64,000 nucleotides of DNA, from NCBI GenBank assembly GCA_017473165.1, contig JAFUNA010000026.1, positions 62,001 to 126,000 of the forward strand, written 5' to 3'. The notes under the pieces were generated by a model that was not told the origin of the DNA, did no database searches, and worked only from the letters and a program-made list of their open reading frames with translations. This stretch comes from Clostridia bacterium. Lineage in GTDB: Bacteria > Bacillota > Clostridia > Oscillospirales > Acutalibacteraceae. Below, piece by piece: positions 1 through 8,926 of the stretch (its first letter is position 1; each line of letters starts with the position of its first letter). A program made the position numbers and the translations under genes.

Positions 1-201
1 GAAAAAATAATTGTTCTCGGACCTATGCCCGCAAGGGTTGCAAAGGTTAACGGTAAATACAGATACCGCCTTATAATCAAATGCCGTAATTCGGCAAGGT
101 TCAGACAGCTGGTTTCAAAAATGCTTATTGAAATCGGCAATGATTCAAGATTTACGAAGGTTACCGTTTATGCAGACATTAATCCTGACACAACGGTATA
201 A
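1..201 (+). CDS. priA: Primosomal protein N' (PriA helicase), C-terminal end, partial
   Basis: The frame is open from the first base and stops with TAA at 199-201, giving the last 66 residues of a gene that begins outside the window. The visible peptide contains VLGPMPARVAKVNGKYRYRL, which matches the C-terminal domain of PriA (GPxPAxxxxxxGxYRY pattern). PriA is the 3'-5' helicase that recognises stalled forks and reloads the replisome. The identity is supported by position: in Bacillus and relatives priA directly precedes def and fmt, as here. The helicase and zinc-binding parts are not visible, so nothing can be said about their integrity. Confidence 0.85.
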   Translation, partial: EKIIVLGPMPARVAKVNGKYRYRLIIKCRNSARFRQLVSKMLIEIGNDSRFTKVTVYADINPDTTV

Positions 202-291
202 AATTCTTAATAATTCCGATAAAAATTTTTAATTATTATATTTTAAAATATAATTACATTAATATTACTTGCATTGAAAGGATTGACATTA

Positions 292-747
292 ATGGCAATC
301 AGAAATATTGTCAAAATCGGTGACCCGATTCTGGCAAAAACATCCCGTAAAGTAGAAAAATTTGATGCACGCCTGTGGCAGCTGCTTGATGACATGAAAG
401 AAACAATGTATCATGCAAACGGCGTAGGTCTTGCCGCTGTGCAGGTAGGCATTTTGAGAAGAGTCGTTGTAATTGACTGCGGCGACGGATATATTGAGCT
501 TATCAATCCCGAAATTGTAAGCACCGAGGGTGAGCAGTTTGAGGAGGAAGGCTGCCTTTCTTTGCCCGGTGAGGTCGGTGTAACCTGCAGACCTGCCGTT
601 GTAAGAGTTAAGGCACAGGACAGAAACGGAAAATGGTGTGTTTATAAGGGTGAAGAACTCAAGGCACGCTGCTTCTGCCATGAGCTTGACCATCTTGACG
701 GCGTTGTGTTTACACAAAGAGTAATCAAAAAGGAGCTTTCCGAATGA
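292..747 (+). CDS. def: Peptide deformylase
   Basis: A 151-residue peptide deformylase, which removes the formyl group from the N-terminal methionine of new proteins. All three family motifs are present: GVGLAAVQVG (residues 44-53), EGCLSLP with the metal-binding Cys (from about 86) and CHELDH with the HExxH metal ligands (129-134). The ATG at 292 is preferred over an upstream in-frame TTG at 274 because AAAGGA (277-282) lies 9 bases before it. The stop overlaps the fmt start (ATGA), so the two are translationally coupled; they act on opposite ends of the formylation cycle. The length is normal for the short Bacillota form. Confidence 0.96.
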   Translation: MAIRNIVKIGDPILAKTSRKVEKFDARLWQLLDDMKETMYHANGVGLAAVQVGILRRVVVIDCGDGYIELINPEIVSTEGEQFEEEGCLSLPGEVGVTCRPAVVRVKAQDRNGKWCVYKGEELKARCFCHELDHLDGVVFTQRVIKKELSE

Positions 748-1670
748 GAGTTGTTTTTATGGGAACACCCGAGTTTGCAGTTCCCTGTTTACAAAAGCTT
801 ATTGACCTCGGGCACGAGGTAACGGGAGTTTTTACCCAGCCCGATAAGCCCCAGGGCAGAAAAATGATTTTAACTCCGCCTCCTGTAAAGGAGCTTGCTC
901 TTGCCAACGGCTTAACGGTTTATCAGCCCGTTAAAATGAAGGACGGCACGGCACTTGAAATGCTCAAGGAGGCAAATCCCGAGCTTGTTATAGTTGTTGC
1001 CTACGGAAAAATTCTTCCCAAAGAGATTCTCGATTATCCCGAGCATGGCTGCATAAACATTCATGCTTCACTTCTTCCGAAGCTCCGAGGTGCTGCTCCG
1101 ATTCAATGGTCAGTTATAAACGGATTTGACAAAACAGGTGTAACCTCAATGCAGATGGATGAGGGACTTGATACAGGTGATATGCTTCTCAAGGGCGAAA
1201 TTGAAATCGGTGAAAACGATACCGCAGGTGATATGCACGACAGGCTTTCCGTGCTCGGTGCTGAAATTCTTGAAAAAACAATCGATGCACTTATGAAAAA
1301 TGAATTAAAGCCCGAAAAGCAAAATCATGATGAATTCACATATGCTCCCATGCTTTCCAAAGATTTGTCACCTATTGACTGGAATTGTTCAGCACTTGAA
1401 ATTCATAATAAAATCAGAGGACTTTCGCCTTGGCCGTCCGCAAACGCAAAGCTTAACGGCAAAACCGTAAAGATTCACAAAAGCGTTCTTTCGGATGTAA
1501 AAGGCAAGCACGCAGGCGAAATTGTTGAAGCGGGAAAACGTCTTGTTGTTTCTTGCGGCGACTCAAAATGTATTGAAATTTTAACGCTTCAGGCAGAGGG
1601 CAAAAAAGCGATGCCTGCTTCCGACTTTTTGAGGGGAAATCCCGTTGAAATCGGTGCGTTTTTTGAATAA
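744..1670 (+). CDS. fmt: Methionyl-tRNA formyltransferase
   Basis: A 308-residue enzyme that formylates initiator Met-tRNA using 10-formyltetrahydrofolate. The N-terminus MRVVFMGTPEFAVPCL is typical, and the folate-binding and catalytic signature HASLLPKLRGAAPIQW lies near residues 107-122. The C-terminal third is the OB-like tRNA-binding domain. The ATG overlaps the def stop by four bases, with AGGAG (731-735) upstream. Full length. Its formyl donor is made by the pathway that includes fhs at 23 kb in this window. Confidence 0.96.
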   Translation: MRVVFMGTPEFAVPCLQKLIDLGHEVTGVFTQPDKPQGRKMILTPPPVKELALANGLTVYQPVKMKDGTALEMLKEANPELVIVVAYGKILPKEILDYPEHGCINIHASLLPKLRGAAPIQWSVINGFDKTGVTSMQMDEGLDTGDMLLKGEIEIGENDTAGDMHDRLSVLGAEILEKTIDALMKNELKPEKQNHDEFTYAPMLSKDLSPIDWNCSALEIHNKIRGLSPWPSANAKLNGKTVKIHKSVLSDVKGKHAGEIVEAGKRLVVSCGDSKCIEILTLQAEGKKAMPASDFLRGNPVEIGAFFE

Positions 1671-1691
1671 TATCTGAAAGGAGAGAAAGAT

Positions 1692-2384
1692 ATGCCGTAT
1701 TTCTTTATGGACTATTATTATATTATTCTTGTTATTCCCGCAATGCTTCTTGCTTTGTGGGCACAGGTTAAGGTTAAGTCAACCTATAACAAATTTTCAA
1801 AGGTATCAAACACAAAGGGAATAACCGGTGCGTATGCCGCACAGGCTGTTCTTACTCATTACGGAATTAATGATGTAAGAATTGAGCAGGTTTCGGGAAA
1901 ACTTACTGACCACTATGACCCCAAAGCAAAGGTAATCAGACTTTCGGAGGGTGTTTACGGCAGCTCAACCATTGCCGCTGTCGGAATAGCCTGCCATGAA
2001 GCGGGTCATGCTGCACAGCACGCACAGGACTATGCTCCCATAAAAATCAGAAATTCCCTTGTTCCCGTTTGCAATATCGGCTCATCTCTCGGTATTCCTC
2101 TTGCTCTTATCGGCTATTTTCTCGGTTTTGAGCCCCTTATCTCAATCGGACTTCTCCTTTATGCCGCAATAGCTCTTTTCCAGGTTGTAACACTTCCTGT
2201 TGAGCTTAATGCAAGCCGCAGAGCGATGAAGGTAATCGATGAAACAGGCCTTCTTCAAGACGAAGAACAAAGCGGTGCAAAAAAAGTTCTTACCGCCGCT
2301 GCTATGACTTATATTGCTTCAATGCTTGTTGCAATTGCAAACCTCTTAAGACTCATACTCCGATTCAATAACAGAAGAAATTGA
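1692..2384 (+). CDS. Membrane zinc metallopeptidase, YugP family
   Basis: A 230-residue membrane protein with an N-terminal hydrophobic segment (about 10-25), a zinc-protease motif HEAGH at 102-106 (inside GIACHEAGHAAQHAQDY), and further hydrophobic stretches around 125-175 and near the C-terminus. This matches the YugP-type family of neutral zinc peptidases, whose physiological substrates are not established. It sits between fmt and rsmB, a placement I know from other clostridia but not from Bacillus. A GAAAGGAGAG ribosome site precedes the ATG. The downstream rsmB ribosome site begins immediately after its stop. Family confidence is high; role unknown. Confidence 0.85.
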   Translation: MPYFFMDYYYIILVIPAMLLALWAQVKVKSTYNKFSKVSNTKGITGAYAAQAVLTHYGINDVRIEQVSGKLTDHYDPKAKVIRLSEGVYGSSTIAAVGIACHEAGHAAQHAQDYAPIKIRNSLVPVCNIGSSLGIPLALIGYFLGFEPLISIGLLLYAAIALFQVVTLPVELNASRRAMKVIDETGLLQDEEQSGAKKVLTAAAMTYIASMLVAIANLLRLILRFNNRRN

Positions 2385-2407
2385 TTTTTCCGAAAGGATG
2401 CGAATAT

Positions 2408-3739
2408 ATGAAAAGTGCAAGACAGGTTGCGTTTGAGGCGCTTCTTAAAGTACACAAGGACGGAGCGTATTCAAACCTTGCTGTTGACAGCCTTTTAAAA
2501 GAAAACAGCAATCTCGATGAGCGTGACAAGGCGTTTGTCTGTAATCTTGTTTACGGTACTCTTGACAGGCTTATTCTGATTGATTACAATCTGGGACTCT
2601 ATCTTAACCAGCCCGTCAGAAAGCTCAAGCCCGAGCTTCATACCATTCTCCGAATGGGTACATATCAGCTTTTGTTTATGGACAAAGTGCCTTCAAGAGC
2701 AGCGGTTAACGAGAGCGTAAACCTTGCGAAGGTCAATAAATCGTCATTCGCCGCATCGCTTGTAAATGCGGTGCTCCGCCGTGTTTCCGATAACGGTCTG
2801 AAGCTTCCCGAGGGCGACGATAAAGACCCCGATTTTCTTGCAATCAAATATTCATGTCCCGAATGGCTGATTTCTCTCTGGATTGATTCCTACGGATATG
2901 ACAACGCAATTCAGCTTGCCGAAAAGAGTCTTGAAGCTCCTCCTTTGGTTATAAGAGTCAACACAACCAAAATCAGCGTTGACGATTTAATCTGGAAGCT
3001 CGCCGAAGAGGGCGTCGTTTCCGAAAAAACCGATATAGCCGAAAATGCTCTGATTATCAGCAACACAGGCTCTGTTGAGGATTTGCTTGCATATAAGGAA
3101 GGATATTTTCACGCACAGGACCTTGCGTCACAGCTTTGCTGCAAGGCACTTGACCCCAAAGAGGGCGAAACCGTGTTTGACCTTTGCTCTGCACCTGGAG
3201 GAAAGGCATTTACAATTGCGGAAACAATGAACAACACAGGTGTTGTCCGTGCTTTTGATATCTATCAGTCGAGAGTTGAGCTGATTAAAAGCGGTGCTGA
3301 AAGACTGGGTCTTACAAATGTTTATACATATCTTTCAGACGCATCCATTTACAATGAAAATTACGGAACGGCAGATAAAATCCTCTGCGATGTTCCTTGC
3401 TCGGGGCTCGGAATAATTCGCCGTAAGCCCGAAATAAGATTTAAAAATAAACAAGATATTGACAATTTGCCTGATTTGCAGTATCGTATATTGTGTAATG
3501 CCATACGCTACCTCAAGGATGGTGGACGTTTGGTTTATTCCACCTGTACTCTGAATCCCAAAGAAAACGAAGATGTCTGCGAAAGATTTCTGGCGGAGCA
3601 TCCCGATTTTTCATCGGTAAAGGTTATGCCCGAAAAGATGAGATACGCAGAAAAAGACAGTCTTACACTCATGACTCATTTGCATTCAACTGACGGCTTT
3701 TTTATCGCCGTTTTCTGCAAAGACGGAGGTAACAAATGA
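2408..3739 (+). CDS. rsmB: 16S rRNA (cytosine-967-C5)-methyltransferase
   Basis: A 443-residue RsmB/Sun-type RNA m5C methyltransferase. An N-terminal NusB-like RNA-binding domain (about 1-140) is followed by a Rossmann methyltransferase domain. Visible motifs are the SAM-binding DLCSAPGGKAF, the DVPCSGLGIIRRKPEIR motif with one Cys, and YSTCTLNPKENE with the second Cys; the two cysteines do nucleophilic attack and product release. The ATG at 2408 is chosen because AAAGGA (2393-2398) lies 9 bases upstream; an in-frame start nine codons earlier overlaps the previous gene and has no ribosome site. Its stop overlaps the rlmN start (ATGA). Confidence 0.94.
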   Translation: MKSARQVAFEALLKVHKDGAYSNLAVDSLLKENSNLDERDKAFVCNLVYGTLDRLILIDYNLGLYLNQPVRKLKPELHTILRMGTYQLLFMDKVPSRAAVNESVNLAKVNKSSFAASLVNAVLRRVSDNGLKLPEGDDKDPDFLAIKYSCPEWLISLWIDSYGYDNAIQLAEKSLEAPPLVIRVNTTKISVDDLIWKLAEEGVVSEKTDIAENALIISNTGSVEDLLAYKEGYFHAQDLASQLCCKALDPKEGETVFDLCSAPGGKAFTIAETMNNTGVVRAFDIYQSRVELIKSGAERLGLTNVYTYLSDASIYNENYGTADKILCDVPCSGLGIIRRKPEIRFKNKQDIDNLPDLQYRILCNAIRYLKDGGRLVYSTCTLNPKENEDVCERFLAEHPDFSSVKVMPEKMRYAEKDSLTLMTHLHSTDGFFIAVFCKDGGNK

Positions 3740-4782
3740 CCGCAGATATTCTGTCATTAACTCTTGAAGAGCTGACCGAACAGTTTTCGGTTATGGGAAT
3801 TCAGAAATTCCGTGCCAAACAGGTTTATGAATGGCTGCATAAGCATCTTGCGATGAGCTATGATGAAATGTCAAATCTTCCCAAAGCTTTAAGAGAAGAT
3901 TTGAAAGAAAAATTTCCGCTTCATAACTGTGAAATTGCAAGAAAGCAGGTTTCAAAGCTTGACAACACGGTAAAATATCTTTTCAGACTTCACGACGGCG
4001 ATTTCGTTGAAAGCGTCGTTATGAAATATAAATACGGCTATACCATCTGCGTTTCAACGCAGGTTGGCTGTAAAATGGGTTGCGCATTCTGTGCATCAAC
4101 CCTCGGCGGCTTCAAAAGATGCCTTCTGCCGGGTGAAATTCTTTCACAGCTTTACTGTGCACAGCACGATCTCGGTGAAAGAATATCACATATTGTGCTC
4201 ATGGGCATGGGCGAGCCGCTTGATAACTATGACAATGTAATGCGGTTTCTGTCGCTTGTGACAGACGAAAAGGGAGTTAATATTTCGATGAGAAATATTT
4301 CTCTTTCAACCTGCGGAATTGTTCCTAAAATTGAAGAGCTGCTCCAAAAGCATCTTCAGCTTACGTTGTCAATATCGCTGCACGCTCCGAGTGACGAGCT
4401 TCGCAGCAAAATTATGCCGATTAACAAACGCTATCCCGTTGATGAGCTTCTGAATATTTGCAGAAAATACGTCAATGAAACATCAAGGCGGATTTCTTTT
4501 GAATATTCAATGCTGGCGGGAGTCAACGATTCGGATGAATGTGCCCGACTCCTTGCCTCAAAGCTCAAGGGAATGCTTTGTCATGTGAATCTTATACCGG
4601 TTAACGAGGTTGCCGAAAGTCCGTTCAAGCCCAGCTCTCCCGAAAGGATAGAGCGGTTTGTTGAAATTCTCGGCAAGAGCGGTATCAATGCAACGGTCAG
4701 ACGAAAGCTTGGCTCCGACATTGATGCTTCCTGCGGTCAGTTAAGGCTCAAGGAAAACAAAAATCGGTCAAAAGGGGGATGA
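3736..4782 (+). CDS. rlmN: Dual-specificity 23S rRNA A2503 / tRNA A37 C2-methyltransferase
   Basis: A 348-residue radical-SAM methyltransferase that methylates C2 of A2503 in 23S rRNA (and A37 of some tRNAs). The 4Fe-4S motif is CKMGCAFCAS, preceded by VSTQVG. The GMGEPLDNYDNV motif and SLHAPSDELR are typical of RlmN. The mechanistic C-terminal Cys is in DASCGQLR near residue 335. It overlaps rsmB by four bases (ATGA) and has GGAGG just upstream. The downstream phosphatase starts five bases after the stop, so rsmB-rlmN-prpC is a tight operon, as in Bacillus subtilis. Confidence 0.96.
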   Translation: MTADILSLTLEELTEQFSVMGIQKFRAKQVYEWLHKHLAMSYDEMSNLPKALREDLKEKFPLHNCEIARKQVSKLDNTVKYLFRLHDGDFVESVVMKYKYGYTICVSTQVGCKMGCAFCASTLGGFKRCLLPGEILSQLYCAQHDLGERISHIVLMGMGEPLDNYDNVMRFLSLVTDEKGVNISMRNISLSTCGIVPKIEELLQKHLQLTLSISLHAPSDELRSKIMPINKRYPVDELLNICRKYVNETSRRISFEYSMLAGVNDSDECARLLASKLKGMLCHVNLIPVNEVAESPFKPSSPERIERFVEILGKSGINATVRRKLGSDIDASCGQLRLKENKNRSKGG

Positions 4783-4786
4783 ATAT

Positions 4787-5515
4787 ATGAGAATTGTTGC
4801 ACGAACCGACACAGGTCTTGTGCGCGATAACAATCAGGACTCTTACATTGCCTGCGAATTGCAGGACGGAGTAGTTCTGGCGGTTGTCTGCGACGGAATG
4901 GGCGGTGCAGCCGAAGGAGCTCTCGCAAGCTCCGAGGCGGTCAAGGCAATCAAGGAGAGAGTAGTTGAGAGATATTACGGTGGAATGACTGATTTATCGG
5001 TCAGAAGTCTTTTGGTTTCAGCTCTTGAATTTGCCAATAAACAGATATATGATTTGTCCCTTACAGACGAAAAATACGAGGGAATGGGCACAACCGTTGT
5101 TGCAGCAATTGTTTCCGAAAGCTTTGCTTACATAGCTCATGCGGGTGACAGCAGAGCCTATCTTATTTCAAACGGAAAGCTCTCGCAGCTGACCAGGGAT
5201 CATTCCGTTGTTCAGCGAATGGTTGAAAATGGCGAAATAACAGCCGAAGAGGCAGAGGACCATCCCAGCAAGCATATAATAACCCGTGCCATGGGTGTTG
5301 ACAGCGAAATTAAAATTGATTTTTGTCAGGAGCCCTTTGGCGATGATGATATTCTTCTGCTTTGTTCAGACGGATTAACCAACTATACTGATAACAGCGA
5401 TATATTAAACCTTACCGGCGACGGTTGTTATTATAAATTTGCTGACAGACTTGTTAATCTTGCAAACCGTAACGGCGGCGGAGATAACATAACTGTTGTC
5501 ACCGTTTCGCAGTAA
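4787..5515 (+). CDS. prpC: PP2C-type Ser/Thr phosphatase partner of PrkC (Stp/PrpC)
   Basis: A 242-residue PPM/PP2C phosphatase. It starts MRIVARTDTGLVRDNNQD, the usual N-terminus of Stp/PrpC proteins, and carries the metal-binding motif VCDGMGG near residue 35. Later motifs include GDSRAYL, TRDHSVV, the Asp in LLCSDGLTNYTD, and GGGDNITVV at the C-terminus. It reverses phosphorylation by the PASTA kinase encoded next. An AAAGGGGGA site precedes the ATG. The pair is the standard membrane-kinase/cytosolic-phosphatase module that senses cell-wall fragments and controls growth, wall synthesis and spore germination in relatives. Confidence 0.94.
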   Translation: MRIVARTDTGLVRDNNQDSYIACELQDGVVLAVVCDGMGGAAEGALASSEAVKAIKERVVERYYGGMTDLSVRSLLVSALEFANKQIYDLSLTDEKYEGMGTTVVAAIVSESFAYIAHAGDSRAYLISNGKLSQLTRDHSVVQRMVENGEITAEEAEDHPSKHIITRAMGVDSEIKIDFCQEPFGDDDILLLCSDGLTNYTDNSDILNLTGDGCYYKFADRLVNLANRNGGGDNITVVTVSQ

Positions 5516-5544
5516 TCATGCAAGATCGAGAAAGGATTGTTTAT

Positions 5545-7791
5545 ATGGATAATTATACCGGCAAAAGACTTGACGGACGATATGAAATTCAGGAAGTTAT
5601 CGGCGTTGGCGGAATGGCGGTTGTCTATAAGGCATATGACAACATAGACGACAGAACGGTTGCCGTTAAAATTCTGAAGGAGGAATACCTTGCAAACGAG
5701 GAATTCCGCCGCAGATTCAAGAACGAATCAAAGGCAATTGCCGTTCTTTCACATCCAAACATTGTTAAGGTTTTCAACGTCAGCTACGGCGACAGACTCC
5801 AGTATATCGTTATGGAGCACGTTGAAGGAATTACCTTGAAGGAATATATTGAGCAGCAGGGCAAGCTCGGCATAAAGGAAACCGTGCATTTCACAATGCA
5901 GATTCTCCGTGCACTTCAGCACGCTCATGACAAGGGCATTGTTCACAGAGATATCAAGCCCCAGAACATTATGCTGCTTTCAAACGGTAACATAAAGGTT
6001 ACGGATTTCGGTATTGCCAGATTCAGCTACAGCGACACAAAGACAATGACCGACAGTGCAATTGGCTCGGTTCATTATATCAGTCCCGAGCAGGCAAGGG
6101 GCGATACAACCGACGACAGAGCGGATATCTATTCCGTCGGCGTTGTGATGTATGAAATGCTTACAGGTCAGCTTCCTTTCCAGTCGGATAACTCCGTATC
6201 TGTTGCACTTATGCAGCTTCAGAGTGACCCCAAGCGTCCCAGAGAGCTTAACGGCAGCATTCCTGTCGGTCTTGAGCAGATTGTTATGCACGCAATGCAG
6301 AAAAATACCCGTGACAGATATCAGTCTGCCGCTGAAATGCTTCTCGACATCGAGGAGTTCAAAAGAAACCCCACAATCAGATTCCAGCGTGATTATTTTG
6401 TTGACAATGACCCGACAAAGTTTGTTCCCAAAAAACCGTCAGCGGTTGCACCTTCGCAGCCTCCCGTTTCAAAGCCCGCACAGGTTCAGGCTCCCGTTAT
6501 AACACAGCCTCCCTATAATGAATATGAGGAAGAAGAGGAGGAATCAAGGGGCAGAGGCGGTCTGATTGCAATCGGCGTAACAATCGGACTTCTTGTTCTT
6601 GCTGTATTTGTGTTTGCTTTCCTTTATTTCTTTACCGATGTTTTCGATAAGGGTGAAATTGTTGTTCCCACATTTGTCGGAAAGAATTATGTTGAGGAAA
6701 TCAAAGACAATGATGAATATAATAAGCTCTTTAAGTTTGAAGTTGAAGAACTTGCCAACAGTGCGTTCAGCGAAAACGGTGTAGTATTTGACCAGGATCC
6801 CAAGAGCGGCACAAAGATTTCGGGCAGCAATAATGTTGTTAAGCTTCTTATCGTAAAGAATGCACAGACAAGTATTATTCCCAATGTTCTCGGTTATCAG
6901 TATGAGCAGGCAAAGCTTACTCTTGAAAACAAGGGCTTCAAGGTTAATGCAATTCCCATGCTCAGCATGGTTGAAGAATTCGGTACGGTTATTAAAATGG
7001 ATCCCGAACCCGAAACAGAGGTTGACACAAGTCAGGTTATCACAATTTACTTTGCAAGTGACGAGGATCTTGTTACCGTTCCCAAGATTATAGGCTGGGA
7101 TGAAGAATCGGCAAAGCTGCTTATCGAATCCGTTCCTCTTACACTTGACCCCGAAATCAAGCGTGAAAACAGCGATAAGCCCGCAGGCGTTGTTATTGAC
7201 CAGACGCCCGCCGAAGGCGAAAAGGTTATGGCAAAGAGCCGTGTGACCATCGTTGTCAGCACAGGTGTTCCCGAATCCTCTACAGCCGAAATCAAGCTTA
7301 CGCTTCCTAACAAGGGAGCTGCGGGACAGGTTCAGGCTTATGTTAACAACGAGCTTGCAGACACTAAAACACTTCTGTTTGACGGAACAGACTATACATT
7401 TATGGTTGAAGGAAGCGGAAGTGAAGTTCCCGTAAAATTCTATATTGACAATAAAGAATATTACAGCTGTACCGTTGACTTCACAAAAACCGAGCCAGTT
7501 GTAACAAACGGTGTTTATTCAAGCTCGTCAACAATCGATACTCCCGACGCAAGAAAAGCAATGCCTTCCGTTGTAGGGCTTTCAATGGCTGCCGCAGAGG
7601 CACAGCTCAATGCCCAGGGCTTCTATAACATAAAATACGAATACTCAACCGTATTTGATCCATCGCAGGACGGAAAAGTTATTTCGCAAACACCGTCTGC
7701 TTCTACAAACTCGGGTATTCTCGGTTTGACCAACACTTATCCGATTTCAGAAGAAATTACACTTGTTGTCGGACAGAAAATCGGTGTATAA
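5545..7791 (+). CDS. prkC: PASTA-domain Ser/Thr protein kinase (PrkC/Stk family)
   Basis: A 748-residue receptor kinase. The kinase domain (about 10-270) has the GVGGMAVVYKA loop, HRDIKPQN and DFG at about 154. A Pro-rich and acidic linker leads to one membrane segment (about 340-363). Outside the cell I see three consecutive PASTA-like repeats (about 371-440, 441-505, 507-572), a beta-rich segment of about 75 residues, then a fourth PASTA repeat at the C-terminus. The ATG at 5545 is preferred over one at 5518 because GAAAGGA precedes it. PASTA repeats bind muropeptides or lipid II in known homologues. The split of the fourth PASTA from the others is a less usual layout. Confidence 0.94.
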   Translation: MDNYTGKRLDGRYEIQEVIGVGGMAVVYKAYDNIDDRTVAVKILKEEYLANEEFRRRFKNESKAIAVLSHPNIVKVFNVSYGDRLQYIVMEHVEGITLKEYIEQQGKLGIKETVHFTMQILRALQHAHDKGIVHRDIKPQNIMLLSNGNIKVTDFGIARFSYSDTKTMTDSAIGSVHYISPEQARGDTTDDRADIYSVGVVMYEMLTGQLPFQSDNSVSVALMQLQSDPKRPRELNGSIPVGLEQIVMHAMQKNTRDRYQSAAEMLLDIEEFKRNPTIRFQRDYFVDNDPTKFVPKKPSAVAPSQPPVSKPAQVQAPVITQPPYNEYEEEEEESRGRGGLIAIGVTIGLLVLAVFVFAFLYFFTDVFDKGEIVVPTFVGKNYVEEIKDNDEYNKLFKFEVEELANSAFSENGVVFDQDPKSGTKISGSNNVVKLLIVKNAQTSIIPNVLGYQYEQAKLTLENKGFKVNAIPMLSMVEEFGTVIKMDPEPETEVDTSQVITIYFASDEDLVTVPKIIGWDEESAKLLIESVPLTLDPEIKRENSDKPAGVVIDQTPAEGEKVMAKSRVTIVVSTGVPESSTAEIKLTLPNKGAAGQVQAYVNNELADTKTLLFDGTDYTFMVEGSGSEVPVKFYIDNKEYYSCTVDFTKTEPVVTNGVYSSSSTIDTPDARKAMPSVVGLSMAAAEAQLNAQGFYNIKYEYSTVFDPSQDGKVISQTPSASTNSGILGLTNTYPISEEITLVVGQKIGV

Positions 7792-7794
7792 TTG

Positions 7795-8691
7795 ATGACG
7801 AAACTTGACGGAATTATAATTAAAGGTATCGGCGGCTTCTACTATGTTGAAGCCGCCGGTGAGATATATGAATGCAAGGCGAGAGGAGTTTTCCGAAAGT
7901 CCGGAATTAAGCCTCTTGCGGGTGACAGGGTTTCAATAAGCATAAATGACAACGCTGAAAACATAATTGATGAAATCCATGAGCGCAAAACTGTTTTCAT
8001 GCGTCCGCCCGTTGCGAATGTTGACAGGCTGTTCATTGTTTCTTCGGTTTGTGAGCCCAAGCCCGTATTGCTGATAATCGACAGATTAACGGCTCTTGCT
8101 GTTAACAAAGGTATTGAGCCTGTTGTTGTTTTTACGAAAAATGACCTTGAAAGTGCGGATGAATATGTTTCGATTTATGAAAAAGCCGGAATCAAGGTGT
8201 TTTCCGTTTCCTGCACAACAGGAGAGGGCGTAGATAAGGTCAAGGCTGAACTGAAAAATCACATCAGTGCTTTCTGCGGAAATTCAGGTGTCGGAAAATC
8301 ATCGCTGCTTAATGCGATTGACAAAAATTTGTCGCTCGCAACAGGCGAAATAAGCGATAAACTCGGCAGAGGCAGACACACAACCCGCCACAGCGAGCTT
8401 TTCAAGGTTGAGGGCGGATATGTTGCGGATACACCCGGTTTTTCGTCATTTGACCCCGATGAATCCGAAATTATTTTAAAAGAAGATTTACCCTATGCTT
8501 TTGCCGAATTCGAGCCATATATCGGTGAATGTAAATTCACATCCTGCCTTCACGTTAAGGATAAGGGATGCCGAATTATTAAAGCGGTTGAAGACGGCGA
8601 AATTCCCGTTTCACGCCATGAAAGCTATTGCTCAATGATGGAGCAGGCAAAAAATATAAAAGAATGGGAAATTAACCAAAGAAAAAAGTAA
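7795..8691 (+). CDS. rsgA: Ribosome small-subunit-dependent GTPase A
   Basis: A 298-residue circularly permuted GTPase that helps late 30S assembly. An N-terminal OB fold (about 1-65) is followed by the GTPase motifs in permuted order: G4-like FTKND, then the P-loop GNSGVGKSSLLNAI, then DTPGFSSF. A C-terminal zinc site follows, with Cys and His residues in CKFTSCLHVKDKGC. The ATG lies three bases after the prkC stop and has no good ribosome site, so it is probably read by coupling from prkC. The order prpC-prkC-rsgA is conserved across Bacillota. Confidence 0.95.
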   Translation: MTKLDGIIIKGIGGFYYVEAAGEIYECKARGVFRKSGIKPLAGDRVSISINDNAENIIDEIHERKTVFMRPPVANVDRLFIVSSVCEPKPVLLIIDRLTALAVNKGIEPVVVFTKNDLESADEYVSIYEKAGIKVFSVSCTTGEGVDKVKAELKNHISAFCGNSGVGKSSLLNAIDKNLSLATGEISDKLGRGRHTTRHSELFKVEGGYVADTPGFSSFDPDESEIILKEDLPYAFAEFEPYIGECKFTSCLHVKDKGCRIIKAVEDGEIPVSRHESYCSMMEQAKNIKEWEINQRKK

Positions 8692-8761
8692 ATCGTAACG
8701 AAAAAGCTCACCGCTGATTATACTGTAATGAGCAAGGACTCAACTGTATTATCGGGCGGTG

Positions 8762-8908
8762 ATGTTTTTGAGATGGGAATATAAGGGAACGGTTTGTATT
8801 GCTTTTGCATTGGGAATGCTTGTTGCATCGCTGTTTCCTTACAGAATAGCCATGCTGATTATTGCCGCAATAATTATTCTTGCAGGTTTGAGCCTTTGCA
8901 GATATTGA
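8762..8908 (+). CDS. Small two-helix membrane protein upstream of spoVM (hypothetical)
   Basis: A 48-codon frame in the gap between rsgA and spoVM. The product begins MFLRWEYKGTVCIAFALGML and is mostly hydrophobic, with two apparent membrane helices (about 11-25 and 29-44) separated by a short FPYR turn. The start is either ATG 8762 or GTG 8759; the ribosome site is weak (GGGCGG directly before). The frame ends 18 bases before the spoVM ATG. I do not recognise a family. The hydrophobic composition and the fit between two genes on the same strand argue that it is real, but without homologues this remains tentative. Confidence 0.5.
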   Translation: MFLRWEYKGTVCIAFALGMLVASLFPYRIAMLIIAAIIILAGLSLCRY

Positions 8909-8926
8909 TGAAAGGAGCAAACCGTG

